Positions 1 to 8,500 of a DNA stretch of 64,000 nt are shown piece by piece. Position 1 is the first letter of the stretch, and each line of letters begins with the position of its first letter. The DNA comes from Deltaproteobacteria bacterium (GTDB lineage Bacteria > Myxococcota_A > UBA796 > UBA2385): the NCBI GenBank assembly GCA_018401435.1, contig JAGYJW010000003.1, positions 124,001-188,000 of the forward strand. The letters are read 5' to 3'. The position numbers and the translations under genes were made by a program. A model generated the notes under the pieces. The model saw only the letters and a program-made list of their open reading frames with translations. It was not told the DNA's origin and made no database searches.

Positions 1-225
1 GAGTGGGCCATGACCCTGGACGAGCCCGGGCTCTTCCGATCCCCCGAAGGCGGTGACGCCATCCCCGAAGACCCCGACGAGATCCGCGCGGCCTTCTCGG
101 AAGAGGTGCAGCGCTACCTGGCCGAGGTCCGCAGCAGCCTGTCCGCGGTGCGCGGCGCCCATGTGTTGGCCCCAACGGACCAACCCTTGGACCGGGTCAT
201 CGCCCGGCTCCTTCGGGGGATGTGA
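1..225 (+). CDS. DUF58-family protein, C-terminal fragment (cut by window edge)
   Basis: The reading frame is open from the first base, so this is the 3' end of a gene that starts outside the window; the first in-frame ATG at base 10 need not be the true start. The visible 74 residues end in an acidic helix followed by a short strand and a closing helix (PLDRVIARLLRGM). This resembles the last part of DUF58 proteins, whose C-terminus follows a degenerate VWA-like fold. DUF58 genes usually sit between a MoxR ATPase gene and BatA-type VWA genes, and a BatA-type gene follows here after 3 bases. The partner MoxR gene is presumably upstream, outside the window. The family call rests on the weak C-terminal match plus strong gene context. 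Confidence 0.6.
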   Translation, partial: EWAMTLDEPGLFRSPEGGDAIPEDPDEIRAAFSEEVQRYLAEVRSSLSAVRGAHVLAPTDQPLDRVIARLLRGM

Positions 226-228
226 ACG

Positions 229-2325
229 TTGACCTTCGGCCTGCTCACCCCCCTGGCCCTGGGCCTCGCCGCGCTGCTGGCGGGGCCGCTGCTGGCGCAC
301 CTCGCCCGCCGGCGTCCCACCAACCGGGTGGACTTCGGCGCCATGATGCTGCTGCGGCGGGTGCAGAAGCGCCTGAAGCGCCGCCGCCGGGTGCAGGATC
401 TCTGGCTGCTGTTGCTGCGCCTGCTGCTGCTGGCCCTGGTCATCGCGGCGGTCAGCCGGCCCGAGCTGCGCTGGCCGGCAGCCGATGTGGTGCAGGACTC
501 CGGCCCGGTGGTGGTGGTGCTGGACAACAGCCTGTCCATGGATCAACGAGATGACGGTTCCAGCCTTCTTTCTCGGGCACGCGACGGCGCGGTTGAGCTG
601 CTGCGGGGCCTGCCTTCTGGCGCCCGCGTGGGCCTCGTCACCGCAGGCGGCCGGGCAACCCGGCTGAGCCCCGAGCTGATCGCCGATCCCGGCGCGGTGG
701 CCGCCCAGGTGGCCGAGATCCAGCAGTCCAGCGGCGCCACGGATCTGGCCGGCGCCTTGGGCGAGGCCCGCCGCCTGCTGCAAGGGGCGGGCGGCACCGT
801 CGTGGTCTTCTCCGACGAAGCGGGGCCCACCGCCGTGCCCGCGGCCGAGGCCGAGCTGAAGCTCATGGGCGAACAAGGCGTGGCGCTGCGGCCCATCCGC
901 CTGCGTCCCCAGGTGGTGGCCAACGCCCTGGTCGCCGACGCCCGCTATGGCGAGGGCCTGGAGGGCGGCAGCGTGCGGCTGACCGTGCAGAATCGGGGGG
1001 AGATCGACCTGGAGATGCCCCTGGTGGTGCAGCTGCCCGATGGGGTCGAGATCACGGCCTTCGTCGAGGTGCCGGCGGGCGGCCAGGCCGAAGAGACGGT
1101 CACCGTGCCGCGGGTGGCCGAGGGCGGGGTGGCCCTGGCTCGCCTGGAGGACCCCCACCTGCCCGCCGACAACGTCTTTGCCTTTCATATGCCCCGGGTG
1201 GGCGCCAGCCGGGTGCTGGTGGTGGACGGCGATCCGGGCCCCACGCCCACGGCATCCGAGGTCTACTTCCTGGAGCGCGCCCTGGCGCCCTGGGGCACGG
1301 CCGGCGCGGTGCGCGGCGGGGTGCTACCCGATGTGACCTCCTCGGCGGGGGTGCCCGAGCTGGATCCCGAGCTTCACCGCGTCATCTTCGTGGCCAACCT
1401 GTCGGATCCCGCCCCCCTGGCCGCCCGCTTGACCGACTTCGTCCGGCGGGGTGGCGGCCTGGTCCTGGCCCTGGGCGACAACGTCACCCCCGACCTCTAC
1501 AACGGCGCCCTGGCGGCCCTGCTGCCCGCCCGGCTCAAGCGCCCCCAGTCCCTGGTGGCAAGGGGCGAAGATGGGGTGGCCACCGAGCTTCCCGACACCA
1601 GCCTCGCCCTGTTCCGCCCCTTCTCCCGTGGGGGGCGCGGCAGCTTCGCCCGCACCCGTTGGCGCCAGCTCTATGGGCTGGAACCCTATGAAGACAGCGA
1701 GGAGGTTCGCACCTTGCTGCGCACCGAAGGCGGCCTGCCCCTGCTCATCGAGCGCAAGGTGGGCCAGGGGCATGTGCTGCTGCTGACCGGCACCATGGAC
1801 CTGGGCTGGGGCGACTTTCCGCTGCAGTCGGCCTTCATGCCCTTTGTGCAGCGCCTGGTCACCTACCTCGGCGGAGAGGCCGGCGGCGGCGGAGAGCGCA
1901 TGAGCGCCAAGGTGGGGGAGGGGGTCGCCGTGCCCCTGCCCGACGGCGTGATCGAGGCCACGGTGGAGGGGCCCAACGGGCCGGTGCCCGCCCGGCTGCG
2001 GGCTGGCGAGGTGCTCTTCGAGCCCAGCGCCCCCGGCGCCTACCTGGTGGAGACCCCCGGCGCGCCGCCCCTGGCCTGGGTGGCGGTGAATACCGACCCC
2101 GCCGAGAGCGATGTGCGCCCCGGACCCAGCCTGGTCGAGACCGCCGCCCGCATCGACCCCGAACGCTACCAGCGCCGCGAGGAGCTGGCCCCCTGGCTGC
2201 TGGCCGGCGCCCTGCTGGTGGCCCTGGCCCAGGCCGCGCTGGCACTGGGCCTCGCCCTGAAGCAGGACGCGCCCGAAGTCGCTGCTGCCGAGCCCGATCC
2301 CGAGGAGCACCGCCGTGCCGGTTGA
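229..2325 (+). CDS. BatA-domain / VWA membrane protein (aerotolerance-type operon)
   Basis: This 698-residue membrane protein has the BatA N-terminal domain: a hydrophobic helix (about residues 5-23), a basic RRRP segment, then a second helix (about 57-75). A VWA domain follows with the MIDAS motif D99-N-S101-L-S103. The middle has beta-rich and GATase-like parts, and a final helix at about 650-672 is followed by an acidic tail. The family forms the membrane part of MoxR-linked chaperone-like complexes, tied to stress tolerance and envelope integrity in other bacteria. The start chosen is TTG at 229, three bases after the preceding stop; no earlier in-frame start is free. The 3' end overlaps the next gene by 11 bases, which suggests coupled translation. 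The exact substrate is unknown. Confidence 0.85.
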   Translation: MTFGLLTPLALGLAALLAGPLLAHLARRRPTNRVDFGAMMLLRRVQKRLKRRRRVQDLWLLLLRLLLLALVIAAVSRPELRWPAADVVQDSGPVVVVLDNSLSMDQRDDGSSLLSRARDGAVELLRGLPSGARVGLVTAGGRATRLSPELIADPGAVAAQVAEIQQSSGATDLAGALGEARRLLQGAGGTVVVFSDEAGPTAVPAAEAELKLMGEQGVALRPIRLRPQVVANALVADARYGEGLEGGSVRLTVQNRGEIDLEMPLVVQLPDGVEITAFVEVPAGGQAEETVTVPRVAEGGVALARLEDPHLPADNVFAFHMPRVGASRVLVVDGDPGPTPTASEVYFLERALAPWGTAGAVRGGVLPDVTSSAGVPELDPELHRVIFVANLSDPAPLAARLTDFVRRGGGLVLALGDNVTPDLYNGALAALLPARLKRPQSLVARGEDGVATELPDTSLALFRPFSRGGRGSFARTRWRQLYGLEPYEDSEEVRTLLRTEGGLPLLIERKVGQGHVLLLTGTMDLGWGDFPLQSAFMPFVQRLVTYLGGEAGGGGERMSAKVGEGVAVPLPDGVIEATVEGPNGPVPARLRAGEVLFEPSAPGAYLVETPGAPPLAWVAVNTDPAESDVRPGPSLVETAARIDPERYQRREELAPWLLAGALLVALAQAALALGLALKQDAPEVAAAEPDPEEHRRAG

Positions 2326-3085
2326 ACCCACCCGCCGCGCCCTGCTCGCCGGCCTGGGGGCGGCCGCCGCCCTGGCCCCGCTGCCGGCCCTGGCATTCGG
2401 CGACCGCTCCCGCCTGGACGTGGCCGAGATCATGCTGCCTTCGGGCACCCTGTCCCGGCCCGAGGCCTGGCGGCGCATGCTCTACGAGGTCATCCAGACC
2501 ACCAGCGTCGAGGCCCACCCCGACGCGGTCCAGGTCGAGCCCGAAGACCCCGCCCTCTTCGAGCACCCCTTCTCGGTGCTCATCGGCGATGGCGAGCTGC
2601 CCCCCCTGTCCGACGCCGCCATCGAGCAGCTTCGGCGCTACCTCGCCTATGGCGGCTTCTTGCTCCTCGACGACGCCACCGGCACCGCCGGGGGCGCCTT
2701 CGCCCGGTCGGCCAAGCGCCTCACCGAGCGCCTCTTCCCCACCCGGCCGATGTCGCCGCTCCCCGGCGACCACTCCATCTTCCGCAGCTTCTTCCTTCTG
2801 GATCGGCCGCTGGGTCGGGTGGCGGTCTCCGACGTGCTCGAAGGCATCACCGTGGGTCCGGTCACCCCGCTGGTGCTCTGCCCCAATGACCTGTCCGGCG
2901 CCCTGCACCGCGCCGAAGACGGCCGCAACCGCTTCCCGGTGGTGCCCGGCGGAGAAGAGCAGCGGCGCGAGGCCCTCAAGCTGGGCATCAACCTGGTGCT
3001 CTACTCGCTCACCTCCAACTACAAGCACGACCAGGCCCACGTGGCCGAGCTGATGCGCGACGGCAAGCTGGGGATCTCGGAGTGA
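2315..3085 (+). CDS. DUF4159 protein with twin-arginine-like signal
   Basis: This 256-residue protein is exported. Its N-terminus has RR followed by LLAGLG and an Ala/Leu-rich stretch ending PALAFG, which fits a Tat or Sec signal with cleavage near residue 27. The body matches DUF4159, a GATase-like alpha/beta fold that accompanies BatA/VWA genes: a paired HPFSVLIGDGELPPL region and a YLAYGGFLLLDD strand (about 85-120), and a C-terminal NLVLYSLTSNYKHDQAHV segment that is conserved in the family. The start is GTG at 2315, inside the end of the upstream gene; its stop shares one base with the next ATG. The role is probably a periplasmic partner of the two VWA membrane proteins. No catalytic site is evident. 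Confidence 0.8.
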   Translation: MPVEPTRRALLAGLGAAAALAPLPALAFGDRSRLDVAEIMLPSGTLSRPEAWRRMLYEVIQTTSVEAHPDAVQVEPEDPALFEHPFSVLIGDGELPPLSDAAIEQLRRYLAYGGFLLLDDATGTAGGAFARSAKRLTERLFPTRPMSPLPGDHSIFRSFFLLDRPLGRVAVSDVLEGITVGPVTPLVLCPNDLSGALHRAEDGRNRFPVVPGGEEQRREALKLGINLVLYSLTSNYKHDQAHVAELMRDGKLGISE

Positions 3086-5355
3086 TGGCCGGCGTGGGCA
3101 TGCTCCCCTGGCTGCTGGGGGGCTCGCTGGCCGATGGGGGCGCCCTGGTCTGGGAGACCCCGCCGCTGTGGATCGGCGCGGCGGCGGCGGCGGCGCTGGT
3201 GGCCTGGCTGATCTTCGCCTTGCGCGGCGGCTCGGCCGATCGCCGCCTGCGCGCTGTCGAGCTGGTCTCCTGGGCCCTGGGGGTGCTGGTGCTCGCCGCT
3301 GCGGGCCCCAGCTGGGTGGAGACCGATGGCCGCACCGAGCCCGGCAAGCTGGTGGTGCTGGTGGATGGCAGCGCCAGCATGGGCGTCCTGGACGGGGGCA
3401 AGGCCCGGGCCGATGGCGTGGACAGGCTGCTGGCGCGGCTGCGGGACGAGGGCGGCGAGGTCGAGGTCTACAGCTTCGACGAGGAGCTTCACCCGGGTCC
3501 GCCTGCCGCCTATGCCGGCCGCGGCACCGATCTGGGGGTGGCCCTGCGGGCGGTGGCCGACCGCAACCTGGGCCAGCAGCTGCGCGGGGTCGTGGTCCTG
3601 ACCGATGGCCTGGACCGGGGCAACCTGCGCCGGGATCTGCGCGAGGCGGCCGCTTCGGGCACGGTGCCCGCCTCCTTGGCCCCCGAGCTGCCGGGGCCGC
3701 TCACCCTCTACCAGGTGGGGGATCTCGACCAGGTGCAGGATCTGGCCATCGAAGACGTGGTGTCGGGGGGCTTCGCCTTCTTGCGCACCCCCTTCCAGCT
3801 GACCGCGCAGGTGCGGGGCGAGCCCGGCCGCACGGTGCCCGTCACCCTCAGCCGCGAGGGGCGCCTGGTGGCCAACCAGACGGCCAAGATCGATGAAAAT
3901 GGGCGCGCAGAGGTCATCTTCGAGGTGATCCCCCGCGAGGTCGGCCGCTTTGCCTGGGATGTCAGCGTGCCGGTGGAGGCCGAGGACGCGGTGCCCGGCA
4001 ACAACGTCTTTGCCGTGGTCATTCGCGTGGTGCGCGACCGCACCCGCGTGCTGCAGGTCTCGGGCAGCCCCTCCTATGACCAGAAATTCCTGCGCCTCTT
4101 CCTGAAGGAGGACCCCAGCGTCGATCTGGTCAGCTTCTTCATCTTGCGCACCCGGGAAGACCTCATCGCCGGCTGGCGCCCCCGGGAGCTGTCCCTCATC
4201 GAGTTCCCCTACGAGCGCCTCTTCAGCGAGGACCTGTCCACCTTCGACCTCGTGGTGCTGCAGAACTTCAACTACGCGCCCTACTTCGACCACAACGCCG
4301 GCCTGCTGCTGGGCAACCTCGCCACCTATGTCGAGCAGGGCGGCGCCCTGGTCATGACTGGTGGAGACCGCAGCTTTGACCTCGGCGATTACGCCAACAC
4401 CCCCATCGCCGACGTGCTGCCCGTCAAGCTGGGCGTGGCCGCCCGCAAGGCCGACGAGACCCCCTTTCGGCCCCGGCTGACCGACGCGGGCAAGGTGCAC
4501 CCCGTCACCCGCCTGGGGGCGGCCTCAGAGCAGACCGAGGCCCTGTGGGCCCTGCTGCCCGAGCTGGACGGCGCCAACCTGACGGCGGGCCTGATGCCCG
4601 GCGCCGCGGTGCTGCTGGAGCACCCCTTCGCCAAGGCCAGCGATGGCACCGCCGCCCCGGTGCTGGCCGTGCGCGAGGTGGGCAAGGGGCGCACGATGGC
4701 GCTCACCATCGACGCCTCCTGGCGGTGGAGCTTCTCGGAGGCGGCGGTGGGCCGCGGCAACCAGGCCTACCTGCACCTCTGGAAGAACGCGATGCGCTGG
4801 CTGGTGGCCGACCCCGAAGAGCGCCGGGTGGTGGTCTCCCCCAGCCGCGAGAATGTGCTGCTGGGCGATGAGGTGCGCATGGTCACCAAGGTGCGCGACG
4901 CCGGCTATGGCCCCATCGCCGATGCGGTGGTGCAGATCACCGTGCGGGCGCCCGACGGCAGCACCCAGCGCCTGGAGGCCCGCACCACCGCCGCCGGCGA
5001 GGCCATCGCCGCCTTTCAGCCCACCCAGCAGGGGGCCCACCGGGTGACCGCCGTCGCCGCCGCCGCCGGGGCCGAGACCGCCGAGACGGTCTTTGCGGTG
5101 ACCACCCGCGATCCCGAGATGGCCGAGATCCTGCCCGACGGCGCCTTTCTTCAGCAGCTTGCCGCCCTCTATGGCGATCGCGGCGCCTTTCGGGGGCCAT
5201 CGGACCGCAGCGGGCCGCTGGTGGATGCGACGGCGCGCCGCACCCTGCCCGACCGCCGCGAGCAGCGCCTGGGCGCCGCCCCCATCGTGGGCCTGCTCTT
5301 CGGGCTGCTCGCCAGCCTCGCCTTCTGGGCCCGCCGCCGGGCCGGCGGACACTGA
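3085..5355 (+). CDS. VWA / GATase1-like membrane protein
   Basis: This 756-residue protein has two N-terminal membrane helices (about residues 28-48 and 56-76), a VWA domain with MIDAS D94-G-S96-A-S98, a beta-sandwich linker, and a GATase1-like domain (about 320-460, strands VVLQNF and GGALVMTGGD). A second beta-sandwich and a final membrane helix (about 732-750) with a basic end complete it. This architecture is the usual last member of DUF58/BatA/DUF4159 operons. The ATG at 3085 shares one base with the upstream TGA; the GTG three bases earlier is possible but adds only one residue. Most of the chain would lie in the periplasm. The GATase-like domain shows no clear nucleophilic Cys, so it is probably structural. 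Confidence 0.85.
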   Translation: MAGVGMLPWLLGGSLADGGALVWETPPLWIGAAAAAALVAWLIFALRGGSADRRLRAVELVSWALGVLVLAAAGPSWVETDGRTEPGKLVVLVDGSASMGVLDGGKARADGVDRLLARLRDEGGEVEVYSFDEELHPGPPAAYAGRGTDLGVALRAVADRNLGQQLRGVVVLTDGLDRGNLRRDLREAAASGTVPASLAPELPGPLTLYQVGDLDQVQDLAIEDVVSGGFAFLRTPFQLTAQVRGEPGRTVPVTLSREGRLVANQTAKIDENGRAEVIFEVIPREVGRFAWDVSVPVEAEDAVPGNNVFAVVIRVVRDRTRVLQVSGSPSYDQKFLRLFLKEDPSVDLVSFFILRTREDLIAGWRPRELSLIEFPYERLFSEDLSTFDLVVLQNFNYAPYFDHNAGLLLGNLATYVEQGGALVMTGGDRSFDLGDYANTPIADVLPVKLGVAARKADETPFRPRLTDAGKVHPVTRLGAASEQTEALWALLPELDGANLTAGLMPGAAVLLEHPFAKASDGTAAPVLAVREVGKGRTMALTIDASWRWSFSEAAVGRGNQAYLHLWKNAMRWLVADPEERRVVVSPSRENVLLGDEVRMVTKVRDAGYGPIADAVVQITVRAPDGSTQRLEARTTAAGEAIAAFQPTQQGAHRVTAVAAAAGAETAETVFAVTTRDPEMAEILPDGAFLQQLAALYGDRGAFRGPSDRSGPLVDATARRTLPDRREQRLGAAPIVGLLFGLLASLAFWARRRAGGH

Positions 5356-5362
5356 GCCCCCT

Positions 5363-5403
5363 CTGCTGTGTTTCGCCGCAGCGGCTGATCCGAAACGCAG
5401 CAG
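5363..5403 (+). terminator. Hairpin after the BatA-type operon
   Basis: The 13-base arm at 5363-5375 pairs with 5391-5403, with one mismatch that can form a G-U pair. The loop holds a smaller GC hairpin. It begins 8 bases after the stop codon. There is no T-run after it, so it would be an atypical terminator or an mRNA-stabilising structure. Confidence 0.5.
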
Positions 5404-5484
5404 GGCAGGGGAGGCGATTGGGATCCTAGCCGCATCTGACCGCCGTCCCGCCGACGCCCCCGTGTTCCACGCGCCAAGGTAGGA

Positions 5485-5499
5485 TGGCACGCTCCTTGC
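5485..5499 (+). promoter_or_regulatory. Sigma-54 (-24/-12) promoter for the alpha-2-macroglobulin/pbpC pair
   Basis: TGGCAC at 5485-5490, five bases, then TTGC at 5496-5499 matches the sigma-54 consensus at every core position. It lies 33 bases before the ATG at 5533 with only a GGAGG ribosome site between. Sigma-54 promoters need an enhancer-binding ATPase, so the pair is likely switched on by a signal rather than constitutive. Confidence 0.65.
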
Positions 5500-5532
5500 G
5501 AATGCTGGTCGTGGACTTCGACCGGAGGCCCC

Positions 5533-8500
5533 ATGCGCCCACGCGCCCCCCGCCTGCCCGCGACCGTCGCGGCGCTGCTCTTTGCCACCCTCTTGTCCTG
5601 CACCGGCGACAGCGCCAGCGATGCCCCGGCTGTCGGCGACGCGTCCTCGGGCGAGGACGGTCCCCCGGCCGAGGGCGTGGTGGACGACCCCAGCGGTCGG
5701 GTGCTGCGCCTGCGCGAGACCGGGCCAGGGGACGAGCTTCCCACGGCATTCACCGTCACCTTGCGCAAGCCCCTCTTCCGCGAGGACCAGGTGGGCATGG
5801 TGGCCCCGGAGGGCAATGAGCTGGTCTTCTCGCCCCCGGTGGAGGGCGAGCTGCGGGTGACCGACCGCGACACCCTGACCTTCACCCCCAAGTCAGGCTT
5901 TCAGCCGGGCACCACCTACACGGTGCGCTTCGCGTCGCTGAGCGGCGACGAGGGCCGCTTCGACGCCCCGGTGGTGGAGGGCGAGAACCCGTGGAACCGC
6001 AGCTTTGAGACGCCCGAATTCGGCCTCGTCCGCCTGAGCTTGAACGCGCGGGACATCAAGAAGCAGACCCTGGTGGTGGATCTGGTCTTCAGCGGTCCCG
6101 TGGACCCCGCCGAGGTCTCGCGGCGCCTGTCCATGAAGCTGGATGGCGCCCGGGTGCAGCCCGCCACCGTGCTCAGCGGCCCCCGGTCCAGCGTGGTGCG
6201 GGTGTCCATCGCCGGACGCGCGGTGCTGGACGAGGGCAAGCTCGACGTCGCCCTCTCCCCCGGCCTTCCCCTGGCCACCGCCGCCGGCATCAGCGCCGGC
6301 GCCTTGAGCGGTCAGCTCGACATTGCCGCTGGGCAGCCCATTCACATCGAGGCCATGGTGGTCAAGGAGGGCGTGAACGGCCACTATATCGAGGTGGTCT
6401 GCAACGACCCCGCCGCCGGGGGCGAGCGCTGGTACTGGGACCAGGACAGCTACGACGGCTGGTGGGTCTCCTCCCGCTGCATGCCGCTGGGCGACAACGC
6501 CGCCAAGATGATCCATGTCGATCCCGACCTGGACTTCACCGTGGCCGAGGCCCCCGCCGGCTTCCGCATCTTCGGCGATTTCGGGCAGGGCAGCTACACC
6601 ATTGGCATCGACGCCGGCCTGGCCACCTTGGATGGGGGCGTGCTGACCGAGGCCTGGACCAGCACCCTGCGGGTGCCCGAGCGCAGCCCCAGCGTCGCCT
6701 TCTCCACCAAGGGCCGCTACCTGCCGCGCAGCGCCTGGCGCAACCTGCCCCTGCGCCACCTCAACGTGCAGACGGCCACCCTCACCGTGCGCCATGTGCC
6801 CGAGGAGAACCTGGTCTTCTGGCTGTCGGGGGACGAGGCCCTGAGCCCGCGCACCGCCAATGTGGTGCTCGAAAAGGAGCTGGCCCTGGGGGGCGTGGTG
6901 GACGAGGAGGCCACCACCTGGCTGGATGTGGGCAGCCTGTTGCCCCAGGTCGAGCGCGGCATCTACGAGCTGGAGCTGAAGCAGAAGGAGGGCAGCGCCC
7001 GCGATGCCGCCCGGCTGCTGCTCACCGATCTGCAGCTGGTGGCCAAGCAGGCCGCCCCCAAGCCCGGCGCCCCCTACAGCACCCAGACCCTGGTCTGGGC
7101 CTTGGACGCCCACACCGCCGCCCCGGTCTCGGGCACCGAGATCAGCCTGGTGCGCCCCAGCGGCCAGGTCCTGACGCGCTGCCGCACCGATCTGGACGGC
7201 GCCTGCACCCTGTCCGCCCCCGACCCGGGCGTGGACAAGACGCCCCCGCTGGCCATTCTCGCCCGCAAGGGCAATGACCTCACCTACCTCAAATTCGACG
7301 ACCTCCAGGTGCAGGCCGACGCCGATACCACCGGCGCCCCCTGGACCCGCGCCGACGAGGGGGCCGCGGCCGGCTACACGGCCGCCGTCTGGACCGACCG
7401 TGGCGTCTACCGCCCCGGCGAGACCGCCCACCTGGCCGCCATGCTGCGGGCCGACGACTTCCGCGCTCCCAAGGAGTCCGTGCCTGCCCTGGTCAAGCTG
7501 CACGACCCCCAAGGCAAGGAGATCCGCCGCAAGCTGGTCCAGTCCGACGCCACGGGCGTGATCACACTGGACCTGCCCTTTGCCGATTTCGCCACCACCG
7601 GCAGCTACCGCGCCGTGGTCGAAGTGGCTGAACGCACCGTGGGATCCGTTAGCTTCAACGTCGAAGAATTCGTGCCCGAGCGCATGGAGGTCAAGGCCAG
7701 CGCCGACCCCGAAGGCCGCCGCTTCACCGACGCCGTGCCCGTCTCGATCGAGGCCCGCTGGCTCTTTGGCGGCAGCGCCGAAGGCAGCCCCTACGAGGTG
7801 GACTGCCGGGTGGAGGCCGCCCCCTTCGTGCCCAAGGAGAATAGCGCCTACCACTTCGGTCTGGCCGATCTGGGTGACCGCCGCGTGCGCCCCTTGTCCC
7901 TGGGCCAGCAAGAGGGCCGGCTGGGGGTCGATGGCAAGGTGACCGCCACCTGCCCCGCCGCCAACCGGGGTGGGGCCAGCCTGGGTGCGGCCCGGCTGGT
8001 GGCCGATGTCTCGGTCTTTGAAGGCGACAGCGGCCGCACCACCCGCGCGGTGGCCACCGCCCCCCTTCACCCCGACGCCTACTACCTGGGCACCCGCGCC
8101 AACCTGGACAAGCTCAAAGCCGGTCAGACTTTGACCGTTGACGGTGTGGTGGTGGACTGGGGCGGCAAGATCAGCCCCAAGCTCGCCCCCAAGGAGGTCT
8201 CCGTCGAGGTCTTCCGCCTGGAGGAGGAGTTCGGCTGGTGGTGGGATGACGAGGACGAGTCCAGCAGCTACCGCCGCCTGCTGCGCCGGGTCTCCGAGAG
8301 CACCAGCACCGTGCCGGTGGACCAGGGCAAATTCCAGGTCAGCCTGACCCCCAAATACGACGCCGCCGGTTGGGTGGTGGTGGTCTCGGCCGGCGAGACC
8401 CTCACCGAGCAGGCCGTAGACGGCGAAGGTCGCCGCTACTGGTGGGATCCCAGCTCCTCCTCGGTGGACCAGACCCCGCGCCCCCGTCGCCCCACGGCCC

